This document shows positions 55,303 through 64,000 of a DNA stretch of 64,000 bases, piece by piece. The translations under genes were made by a program, and so were the position numbers. The number at the start of each line of letters is the position of its first letter. The first letter of the stretch is position 1. The notes beneath the pieces are model-generated. The model searched no databases, was not told where the DNA came from, and was given only the letters and a program-made list of their open reading frames with translations. Source of the stretch: Paramyrothecium sp. XJ0827 (taxonomy: Eukaryota > Ascomycota > Sordariomycetes > Hypocreales > Stachybotryaceae); NCBI GenBank assembly GCA_020881915.1, contig JAJFPB010000002.1:4413001-4477000 (forward strand), given 5' to 3'.

Positions 55303-57939
55303 TGAGGCCACAGAAGGAGGCAGAGGATTTTTGTTCCTCCTTCTCCTCCTCTTTCAACCCTCTGCCCTCACCCTCACATTTTGCCATTCGGATGGGTTGG
55401 ATGGGCCACACCAAGCCACACTGTCATATTGGCCAATCATGGGGACGCTGAGCGTCAGCCTTGCAGCGGCTGGCTGGGCCCATTCGGTCCGATTCCAGCG
55501 CGCCAGGCTCGGAGCAGCCTAGCTGCCAATTCAGCAGGTTTCTTGTTCCGGGGATAAGGAATTCCCTCCGCAGTTCGCGAAAACGAGAAAAGCTGGAGAA
55601 GTTCAACGGCGATAGGCTCGCTCGCTTACCCGCTCACGATGAAGGTCATGGGAGGGCCCGACGAGGGCATTGGGGAAATGGCAAATGGGTCCATATGCGC
55701 ATGGCCAGTCGCCAAAGGCGCGTTTCGGCAGAAGCACTTGATTCGACCGCCGGTCTAGGCAAAATGAATCAGACGGTCGCAGGTCACATGAGTGTCAATT
55801 TGCCAGCCTGGTCCGTCCGCCCATTCATGCAGCATTGCTCGAAGCCAGGGGACGGAAATGGAAGGGCAGCAGCCGTCTGCTGACCGAGAAAGTACAGCAG
55901 GAAATGGGCAGCAGACAAAAGTCCTCGCTCGCTTGCTCACTCACAGGTTCGAGTGGCCGTCCAGGCTGAGAGTAAGCCGTGGCCGCCACGCCAAGCTGTG
56001 GCCATGATTCGTACATCCGTCCTTTCCGCAGAGAAACCTCTCCCACTCGCCCTGTCGAGGCGGACCGCTTGACGTACGTGGTCGACATGTGTTTTGATGG
56101 TCTCTGTGACTGTGCGTGAGACAGCTGGTATGACAGACATGATGATGACCGTGCCGTAAGAAAGTTTGCTGCGTGCGCCCTACTTTTCCTCATCTCTCCT
56201 GGTCCAGTAACCAGGGACTGTGAGCCAAGATGGCGCAGGCGACGACGAGAGGTTTGTGGGACAGTGCACAGCGCCTGCAGCCTGCCTGTTTGTCTGTGTT
56301 CTGCACATCATTTGCTGGTTGGTGTTTGTGGATACACCCAGCAGGGGGGAGGCGGCAAGGAAGTGGAGGATTGAGTTTCTGGCGCACCCACCTTGTGGAA
56401 ATGGAATTGTTCCATGCCTTGCGCCCAATACGGGGATCCCACTCCCTGATGATTCTTGAACAGAACGACCTCTCTGATCTTGCAAGCAGGAGAAGAAGAA
56501 AAAGAAAAATCCTCGTCACTTATCAAAAAGCACAGGCTGCACATCCTGCTGTCTGAACGGGGGATGAGCTTGCCCTAGCACGGATCTAAGCCTCCCAGCC
56601 TTGAGAAGCCAATTGTCTTGAATCTGAAATGGCCCGCCAGGGGAAACACGGGATGGCCTTAAGCAGTGTCATCGGCAGGATCTGTCTTTTCCAGTGAAAG
56701 GGCACCGTGTGAGACATTCTAGTCAACCGTCTCACCGTTCCTTTCTCACATTATGAGATTCCACGAGACTTGGGTGCTCGCTGTGGCCGGTAGCCTGAGG
56801 CTAAATCTTCTGCACAATGTTGGTACCGCCACGGTCGCCAGCCAAGGCACTAGATGAAACCTTGAAAGGCAAACAAAGATCGACACGCAGCGTACAGTGT
56901 TTTTGTTGCTGCAGAGCGAGCCCACCTGTATCTGCAAGAGGAAAATTCTTTCTGAGCTTTGAGCCTTGCGCCTTGAGTTTGCAACGGGAAACCGTTTTAT
57001 GAACGGTGTTGGGGGGAGCCGGTAAAGGCATCTTCCAGCCCGTCCTGGAGCACGGTCGTGCACAATTTAATGATCTATGGCATGGAGCAGCAGCAGGGCG
57101 GACAATGTGAGCAGGAGGGTTGCACCAAGAATCCTTCCCGACGCTCTTGGTTCATCATGGCTGAATGAGGCAGACCTAAGTCTCCTGCAAGACATGGTCC
57201 AAGACATCCGCCGTGGCCAGGTCACTTTCTGCTGGGACGAGGAGGGACGGGTTCTTACCAAGGGCCCCGCCCTTACAGTCTGGTCCCAGCTCTCAGCTCG
57301 CCCGTGCCGGCTCTGACGCTCACTGGTAAGCACAAATCGGCACTGCCGTTGGACCGGTGCGTGTTAGGCCTGGACAGCGCAGCGGCTCTTCTCACACTGT
57401 ATCGCGATGGTGATTCCCGCCTGCTCACCCACGTACGACGTTGCAAGCCCGGACGGAGCGTGGTAACAAACACGAGGAGCCCAATTTCCACTGGACGGTG
57501 CAAATTTCATGGCTGCCGCTAGTCCACGTCTCGCACGCACCCACGCACACACACACGGGCTACCACACCACAACATGGTACTCGCTGTCTTGCCCCGGAC
57601 ACCGGCCCCTGGTTGGTCCTCCGCTCTCAGCCATGCACAAGGACGCTTCTCACAGTGGCTCCCCCCTCAATCCCCGTCCCAGTGCGCGTCGCCCTGGTCG
57701 CAAGCTAATTTCACTCGTCTGCCGATGACCATCCCCTTTCTGGGTGGCTTCTCCGTAACTTAGCCTACGCCCTCCTTCTCCCCCCCCCATGCCCCGTTGT
57801 TTTGTCCTCTTTTCGAGGTTCTCCCATCCTTACATTTCTTCCTTCTCACCATCTAGAAGCATCTCGACGGCGACCTGTGTTCGGTAAAGAGTCGTCATTC
57901 TCATATATCCGGGTCTTCACCACCATTCAACACTCTTTC

Positions 57940-58206
57940 ATGTGAGCGATATCTCGACCGGTGTCCACGCCACGACCCGATTCCTGCGACGACAGTCCCC
58001 CGCGTTTGCCCCAGGGTGAAAGGGCCGAATGCATGCCTATTCTTGACAGCCCCTTCATACGAATCGCTCCGAATCGAATCTGGTCTCCCCGCAAACCCCA
58101 GATATTGCCGGTGGCATCAGCCTTCGCGACCCAGAGAACTCACTGCCACGCGACACTCTTCTCGAACAGTTCACTCTCTTACCGCTCTCCGATTACTCGA
58201 CAGTAA
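57940..58206 (+). promoter_or_regulatory. Upstream ORFs in the leader of the COL-26-like gene
   Basis: Three AUGs precede the main start at 58252 within about 310 bp: a minimal start-stop ORF ATG-TGA at 57940-57945, a 5-codon ORF at 58029-58046 (MHAYS), and a 57-codon ORF at 58033-58206 that ends 45 nt before the main ATG. The latter two overlap in different frames. They matter only if the transcript starts upstream of 57940, which sequence alone cannot show; TATATA lies at about 57903-57908. Confidence 0.45.
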
Positions 58207-58251
58207 CGGGAACACACCAGCGCCGCCCGACTTCACTGCGGAACCTTCATC

Positions 58252-60453
58252 ATGACCCAGGCCGTTAAGAGGGCCTGCGATGCCTGCCATCGCCGCAAGG
58301 TCAAGTGCGACGGCATCAACCCCTGCCGAAACTGCTCGTCGGCCCAGCTGTCGTGCACCTACAATGCCATCCCACAGAAGAAGGGGCCAAAGGGCTCCCG
58401 CGCCAAGGTCATCAGCGAGTTGAGGGAAACACAGAGACAGACGAGCCTGTCAGCAAAGGTCCAAAACCGAATGAGTGGCATCGCCAACCCTCCCAGCAGC
58501 CCGAGCACAGCACCGACACCAGGCCTTCTGACCGGAGAGCTGGTCAAGGAATGCGTGCACTTCTTCTTCGACAACATGTACTCTCAGATCCCCATCCTCG
58601 ACCGACGGCAAGTCGAGCAGCAGATACTCTACATGGAGCAGAACCGCGACGCCTACTGCCTCATGACCTCGCTTTGCGCGTTCGTCATGCTGCAGCCCGG
58701 CATGACCATGCCCGCTGGAGATCCTTACAACCTCGACATGATTCCCGGCGCCAACATCATCTCCAGCCAGCTCCTTGTCGAGGAGACGCTTCGGGTTCGC
58801 AAGGGCTATGAATACCTCGACTCCATCACCCTCAACGCGCTCGCCACAAACTTCTTCCTCTTTGGATGCCTCTACGGCCAAGAAATGCACGACAAGGCCT
58901 GGTACCATCTACGCGAGGCCTCGACCATGATCCACATGGTCGGCATGAACAAGGAGGAGTATCTGATGCAGTTCGACCCCACAGAATCATCCCGCAGGCG
59001 CCGCCTCTACTGGCTTTTCTTTGTGCTTGAGAGAGCGTATGGCCTCCAGCGACAGCGACCCCTTACTCTCCAAGCCACCATCAACCCTCCCACACTTGCC
59101 GACGACCCCACGGATCCCCTGGCTCACCAGCTCAACGGATTTATCATGCTGGTCAACATCTACCGCCCCTTCGACGATGCCCTTACTACCATGTGGAACA
59201 AGAGCCGTGGCAACCTTTCTGCTCAGTACGTTACTGGCCTCCAGAAGCAGCTCAACGACCTCGTTCAGACCTATCTGTGCCAGGACTCGAGCTTCAATGA
59301 CCTTCGAGTCAACCAACAGTGGCTTAAGAACACCACATGGCAGTTGACGAACGGGGGTGTCGTCAATGGCAACGGGGAGGACTCGATTTCGTTCCAATAC
59401 CCCATGAACATGTCTCGTGAGCTCCTGGTCAACATGGCCTCCCAGTTCCCTGGAAATGGCATGGAGTTTATGGGCTCTGGACTGGTAAGTTTCAATACTT
59501 TTGAGTAGTATGAGCGTGGCTGACCCCAATAGATTGAGCGATTGGTTGAGACCGTGCTCTCCATGACTGAGCTTCTGGCTATTCAGCCTGCTCCTCGGGA
59601 TCCGTTTGCTGTAGGCCCTCGAGAGTACCTCACCCAGATCTTGAGCATCGTTGCCATGGCTCGCAACGGCGACTACCGCTTCCTTCCCTTGCTTCTGAGC
59701 AAGGTCACCGAGATTCTCCCCCGTATCGCCAACCCGATGCTTCAGAACGCCCCTGAGAACGCCAACCTTGCCAACATGGACATCTTTGACGGATTCGGGA
59801 CAGCCGGCATGGCGCAGCCTCCACCACAACTCCAGCTTTCAATGGATGGCGGCGAGTACGAGCGCAAGTTCCCCGTAGAGGACTACGAGAAGAAGTACTC
59901 AATGGACATGAACGGCAGCACGCCTGAATCAGTGACAAACTCCAACTCGGATGGGACACCACCTGTCGCCCAGCAAAACTCTGATATGGGCAGCTCTTTC
60001 GTCAGCTCTCCCGCCATCATGTCCCCGGGCATGGAGTACCCGCACAACATGAACAACTTCTCTTGCACACCCATGGGTGAGATGGTGATGAATCCCCTGG
60101 GCAACTCTGGTCAGCAAGCTTCGATGAATGTCAACCAAGGACAGCATGGCCAGCAGATGAACAACGGCCACGAGAACATGGTCCAACACCACATGAACAA
60201 CCTGGCTGGCCAGGGCATGCGAACGCCTTCCGTCAGCGGCTCCGGCATGGCGACGCCCCATCAAATGCACGCTATGGGCGGCATGCGTCCCGCTTCACAA
60301 AGGCAAGGCAGCTTCCACATGCCTTCGCAACCGTCTGCCATGCGGAGCGTGAGCGACTTCCACCGTTTGCAAAGGGCCCGCCCAGAAGCCCAGTCAAGCA
60401 TGGTGGGGATGAACACCATGGGCGGCGAGCTTGACTTCAACACCCTGCGGTGA
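58252..60453 (+). CDS. Zn2Cys6 transcription factor, COL-26/BglR/ART1-like
   Basis: Exons 58252-59484 and 59533-60453, 717 aa; the intron is 48 bp with a GTAAGT donor and a GGCTGACC branch site. The N-terminal binuclear cluster has Cys9, 12, 19, 25, 28 and 35 (RACDACHRRKVKCDG, PCRNC), followed by the linker AIPQKKGPKGSRAKVISELR. The middle region has the fungal TF helical motif (NFFLFGCLYGQEMHDKAWYHLREASTMIHMVG; RRRRLYWLFFVLERAYGLQR). The C-terminus is Met/Gln/Asn-rich and disordered, likely an activation region. From memory of the family, the cluster and linker resemble COL-26 (Neurospora), BglR (Trichoderma) and ART1 (Fusarium), regulators of starch and glucose-linked genes; this assignment needs an alignment. 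Nuclear. The long leader with upstream ORFs suggests translational control. Confidence 0.88.
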
Positions 60454-61928
60454 GGCAAGCATGGCCTTGATTAGCATAAAGCAGGCTTGTTCCTGCTGGC
60501 GTTTCCGGCACCGGTTGCATAGAGGCGCCGTCCTACTTTGGTCTTTTTGAAGACGTGCTTTGATCAGCGATCGTTTGTACTTTTATGGTCTTGTTCCATC
60601 GCTTCATTCCCAGGATATGATTACTATACGGGACTCTGGGGGTCACCGACTTGGGTAATTATTTTGCATTTTCACGAGCAAACACTCGACCACCAACCCT
60701 TCTTGACACTTCCTTTTGTAACACCCGCTCAAGGTTTGGGAAAGCTGAGGATGGGGCGTGTTTGCCTGGCGTTTTGAGATATTGACATGCATTGGCCTTG
60801 TCGCCTTTACATCGTACACTTGCAAATATGCGTCTCCGGAGGGGCGTTCTAAACACAAAAAGATACTGGAACAGAGAGAGCAATGAATAGGATATGAAAG
60901 AAGGGAACTGGGGAGCTATTGGCGGGTTTTGCTACAAAGACGTTTATGTCTGGAGCCCTAGCTGGGCCTGCGAGCGACTTGTTTCTACACTTGGGTATAT
61001 GGGAATGGAGGGAAATGAGCCTAGATCCGCGCAATGCTGGATAGGTATATGAGATTAGGGAATATGAGTCTATTGCCTTTATGTTCTGTCGCGTCAGTGA
61101 CCTGTAAGCCCTGCTGTTGTTTGATGTGGTAGCGACGGGTGACTTTCTTGAAGGAACAAGTAGCTATGAGGAGCGTCGAGACGCTGATGATTGAAGAGGA
61201 GACAGCAACGATTCCATCGCGAGAGCTGCTCGAGCTTAGAGGCAGAGACCTCTGAACCAACGGACCCGTCGAAGAGTACAGAGAAAGGCCTCAACACCGA
61301 CAAAATTATAGAATGCCGCAATCATTCGCCCACCTTCTCCAACGTCTGGCTAGATGCGGGCGCTGGCAATGCAGGATGCACACGACACCTGAGCATGCCT
61401 GGCATGCCGGATTTGCCGATTATGGAACTACCCTTCATTTTTGCCTCTGGCGTTTACTCAGAATCACGATGCTGTGCTTCGCAGCGAGGACTCGCTACGC
61501 GGGGGAGTATCCGCCGACAAGCACTTCGTCCACTGAGTCTGGAGACGAGGGCCGGCTTGCCTGGCAAGGGTTTTCCGATCACGATTTCTAGCCCATGGTG
61601 ACGCCATTTGCGAAGTTTACCTGCTGTCGCTAAAGGTGGAAGAAGCCCCAGACAGTCTTGGGCGATGTGGCTAGTAGCCGTGGAAAGGGGTAGCAAAAGC
61701 GCAATATCGTAAAGCACAAGCCCGAATGAACACCACTTGGAACATCCAGTTGAAAATCCAAAGCACAAGAACCCTGACTTAGCATTATAAATTAATTTCC
61801 TCCACCGCTTTATCATCAACAACCGTAGAGTAAGTTGAGGCCTTGCTGTCTGTTTATTTTGTCCGCGTTGGGCCATCAACGACCCAAAACCGAGACAACA
61901 AAAAGAAGGGAGACAACCAAAAAAGAAA
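60454..61928. other. Intergenic region between the regulator and the 5S genes
   Basis: Carries the 3' flank of the regulator gene. No coding frame is supported. T-runs that end the second 5S gene lie at its right edge. Confidence 0.45.
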
Positions 61929-62047
61929 ACATACAACAGCCGGTATTCGCTGGTCGTCACCGACCCAACTACTAATCTGCCCCTTACAAGTTTAATTAAG
62001 GGAGAGCGGACGGGATCCCATGTTCTCTTGTAGGTATGGTCGTATGT
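61929..62047 (-). rRNA. 5S rRNA gene, type A
   Basis: 119 nt starting ACATACGACC and ending GTTGTATGT, which pair as helix I. Conserved fungal 5S parts are present: GATCCCGTCCGCTC, TTAGTAGTTGGGTCGGTGAC and ACCAGCGAA. The helix II strands CCTACAAG and CTTGTAAGG pair with one bulged A, as expected. TTTTCTTTTTT follows at the 3' side (plus-strand A-runs near 61912-61928), a Pol III stop. In filamentous ascomycetes 5S genes are dispersed and occur in several sequence types. Confidence 0.85.
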
Positions 62048-62146
62048 GGTTGTCGTGCTCCCTGGCGGGATCTATGAAGACCAGGCAGCTCGTGACATCG
62101 CACCATGAAAAAAAAAAAAAGGATAGACAAGAGGCAGCAAAAAAAG
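62048..62146. other. 99-bp spacer between the two 5S genes
   Basis: Contains the terminator side of the upstream 5S copy (a T7 run on the transcribed strand, plus-strand 62139-62145) and a longer T-run (plus-strand A-run 62108-62120). The spacer shows no similarity to the flank of the other copy. Confidence 0.6.
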
Positions 62147-62265
62147 ACATACAACAGCCGGTGTTCGCTGGTCGTCACCGACCCAACTACTAATCTGCCG
62201 CTCACAAGTTTAACTAGGGGAGAGCGGACGGGATCCCGTGTTCTCTTGTGGCTGTGGTCGTATGT
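62147..62265 (-). rRNA. 5S rRNA gene, type B
   Basis: 119 nt, the same ends and conserved core as the copy 99 bp downstream, but different at about a dozen positions. Helix II strands GCCACAAG and CTTGTGAGC pair, again with a bulged A; the changes from type A are largely compensatory. A TATATAAG-like box lies 20-30 bp upstream (minus strand, about 62286-62294), as found before Neurospora 5S genes, and CTTTTTTT follows the 3' end. It is probably functional. Confidence 0.88.
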
Positions 62266-63052
62266 GACAGAACCGCGGGCACAAGAGGCTTATATCGAGG
62301 GACGGCTGGCCCCATCTCTCGCTCTGAACGCAGACTTTGAGAACCAACATCTTGGAGTGAGCCGGGCTCGCTTTGCAGAAAGGTATAATCTCAGCCTGGA
62401 GGGGGAAAATCGTAGAGCTTGGACTTCGGCGACCCACGGGTGGATCGCTCTAGCGGATGACTGAACGGTTGCGTAAAACCAGGCAAACTGGCTCCTGGAT
62501 GTTTGGTTTGTTCGTGAGCGATCATCGAGTGGAGTACCAGGCACCACCTTTGTCAGAGTATTGACGGAGCACGGTTCCAGTCGTCCAGCTGGCCATGACA
62601 AGTTACCCTTGATAACATGGCCAGACGGCCGAGCTAGGCTCCCCTGAGGCGCTTGTCTTCTTGTTACTTGCGGCTATACGATCAGAACGAAGTTTTCAAG
62701 CAATTAAGAGGTGTGTATTCTTTACACGTAAGTCTGAGAGCTTTGTTGTGAGCAAATCTTGCTTGGTCTATCTCAACGAGGTCCCTCCTTGTAGCTTCAT
62801 TCTGGAGGTAAAGGATTAGCTCCTGTAGCCACGAACACCTACATGCCTCTCTATGGTAGGTATAGTCTATCTCAGCTCTAAAACTCTTCAAGCCATGCTC
62901 TCAGTTCCTTTCTGGAATGGCCATCATGGTCTTCAGGAAACGAACGGGCCAGCCACTCTACCGCCCAACGATCTATCGCATTGCAGCACGGCTCAGGTAC
63001 AATGCTCTTTCGTTCGTAGCCATTGCATCTCATGCCCTTCCACAGTCTATCC
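62266..63052. other. Intergenic region, no gene supported
   Basis: Contains the 5' flank of the type B 5S gene and the 3' flank of the RZ-finger gene. Small frames such as 62682-62891 (-) show no family features. Confidence 0.4.
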
Positions 63053-64000
63053 TCAATTTTCCATCTCCCTCGCTCTAGTGACTCCTTCGACCGCGATGTG
63101 GTTAGTGCCACCGATGCGCGCACCGCATTCCGGGCAGTGCGCTTCCTCCATCGGCATGCCGCACTCTCCAATGGCAAACTAGGCGCACGTTAGCTAGCAG
63201 TCGCAGTCGTGACACATGCTCACTTACTGGATGACCGTTCACACAGTTGAACCAGTGGCCCGAATGCGTAGCCATGCCCCGGGCTCCGCTCACCATGGCG
63301 AGCTTGATGGAAGCCAGCTCTTCCGCGGATAATTCTTCGTGGCGCACTAGCATGACTTCCTGCAATTTCTCAATCAAGTTTCGAAGCTCAAGCTGGCTCT
63401 CCAGCCCCTGCACCATGGCCATTGCACGTGTGAGCAGTTCTTTCGCAGTCTCATAGTAATGTTCACGAGTCCCGGCTTCCTCAGCTCCACCATCCGTCGT
63501 GGTCTGGTTCCCACTGGTGCACTCGAAGAATTTGCTCCAACATGCCACTCTTGCGTAGCACATGATGGCGTTGATCGCAAGTCGCGGGAGTTTGAATGTC
63601 TCTGCCTCCTGGATGAAGGCATGACAATCTGCCAAAAACTCATGCGGTCCTGTGCAGCGTTGATTTGCTGCCTTCAGGGTAGTCGACACGGTGATGGATG
63701 GGGGATCCCCTTTTCGCACAATCGCAAGCGTGTCTCGCAAGTAGACGTCTTGCGCTTGAAGCTCCATTAACCGTGCGCTCAGGGACACGAGCTGACTGGA
63801 GGTGGACTGGCGCGTCTGCCCATTAGCTGAGGAAGCCACATGCATGTTGTGCAATCGACCTTCTAGTGACGTAACTTGTTGGCGGTGGGCAATCGCGTCG
63901 AACAGCCTCGTAATCGGCTGGTAGGCCTTCTCAGTGGTGATACGTATGTTACGCATCTCTGTCTCTAGTTGGCCAATGTCCCTCAGCCGGCTAGGAATTG
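63053..64000 (-). CDS. C-terminal part of RZ-type zinc-finger protein (NFX1/ZNFX1-like helicase end)
   Basis: Partial at the right edge; exons beyond 64000-63228 and 63178-63053, with a 49-bp intron (GTAAGT donor, CTAACG branch, CCTAG acceptor). The frame is open to the window edge. The visible part has long helices (LRDIGQLETEMRNIRITTEK) and ends with a typical RZ zinc finger: GHWFNCVNGHP joined across the intron to FAIGECGMPMEEAHCPECG, then ARIGGTNH. RZ fingers occur at the C-terminus of NFX1-type/ZNFX1-like helicases in fungi and in RNF213. The helicase part would lie beyond the edge, so the full architecture is inferred. ZNFX1-like proteins act in RNA surveillance and small-RNA pathways; a role here is not shown. 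Confidence 0.82.

Larger units (their letters stand above)
48928..58251. other. 9.3-kb gene-poor region with decayed reading frames
   Basis: No intact gene can be supported. Scattered protein-like fragments occur: 52009-52266 (+), 53445-53600 (+), 54111-54378 (+, with two internal TAA stops), and weakly 49560-49680 (-). Simple repeats lie at 54987-55010 and 55271-55302. The last 500 bases are C/T-rich and form the likely promoter and leader of the COL-26-like regulator. No transposase, reverse transcriptase or long terminal repeat was recognised. Confidence 0.5.

Noticed and set aside
61929..62265. The two similar 119-bp blocks as solo LTRs or a decayed transposon
   Set aside because: Their sequence has the conserved 5S rRNA core, paired ends and Pol III stop signals, which explains the repeat fully.

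Overview
The window is nuclear DNA of a filamentous ascomycete (Pezizomycotina, most likely a Sordariomycete). Genes have several short introns of about 46-63 bp with GTAAGT/GTGAGT-type donors and CTAAC/CTGAC branch sites. The gene families are fungal: Clr5-ankyrin, HET, Zn2Cys6 regulators, a COL-26/BglR/ART1-like regulator, and dispersed 5S rRNA genes. No read below comes from a database search; every gene model was spliced by eye from reading frames, splice sites and family motifs.

Layout. 0.4-4.3 kb (-): Clr5-domain/ankyrin protein with an array of CCAAT boxes upstream. 5.2 kb (+): small one-TM hypothetical protein. 6.5-8.9 kb (+): HET-domain protein with a multi-TM N-terminus. 9.7-11.5 kb (+): secreted type-B carboxylesterase. 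11.8-15.1 kb (-): vacuolar membrane M28 protease (PFF1 type). 16.5-18.55 kb (-): branchpoint-binding protein BBP/SF1. 19.7-21.7 kb (+): class 3 lipase-like protein. 23.3-25.8 kb (+): low-complexity protein built of tandem repeats. 26.1-26.3 kb (-): tRNA-Glu(CTC) and tRNA-Cys(GCA), 10 bp apart. 26.7-27.0 kb (-): decayed aldo-keto reductase. 27.8-28.6 kb (-): small secreted helical protein.

30.5-33.6 kb is a compact housekeeping block: peptidyl-tRNA hydrolase (-), Rvs161/Hob3 BAR protein (+) and Dcp1 (-). 35.1-38.1 kb (+): OCRL-like inositol 5-phosphatase. 39.0-40.3 kb (+): hypothetical protein. 41.2-44.7 kb (-): polyQ regulator with an atypical central Cys6 cluster. 47.5-48.9 kb (+): TauD/TfdA-type dioxygenase. 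48.9-58.2 kb is a 9.3-kb stretch without an intact gene that holds short decayed reading frames. 58.25-60.45 kb (+): COL-26/BglR/ART1-like regulator with upstream ORFs. 61.9-62.3 kb (-): two 5S rRNA genes of different sequence type. 63.05 kb to the right edge (-): C-terminal part of a protein ending in an RZ-type zinc finger.

How the parts relate: I see no biosynthetic cluster or defence island. Two RNA-processing genes (BBP, Dcp1), one translation-quality gene (Pth) and four Pol III genes lie among secreted hydrolases and regulators. The observations most worth testing are the structure of the third BBP intron (six CTAAC motifs and an internal AG|GT junction), the two covarying 5S rRNA types, the tightly spaced tRNA pair, the tandem-repeat protein, and the TM-anchored HET protein.
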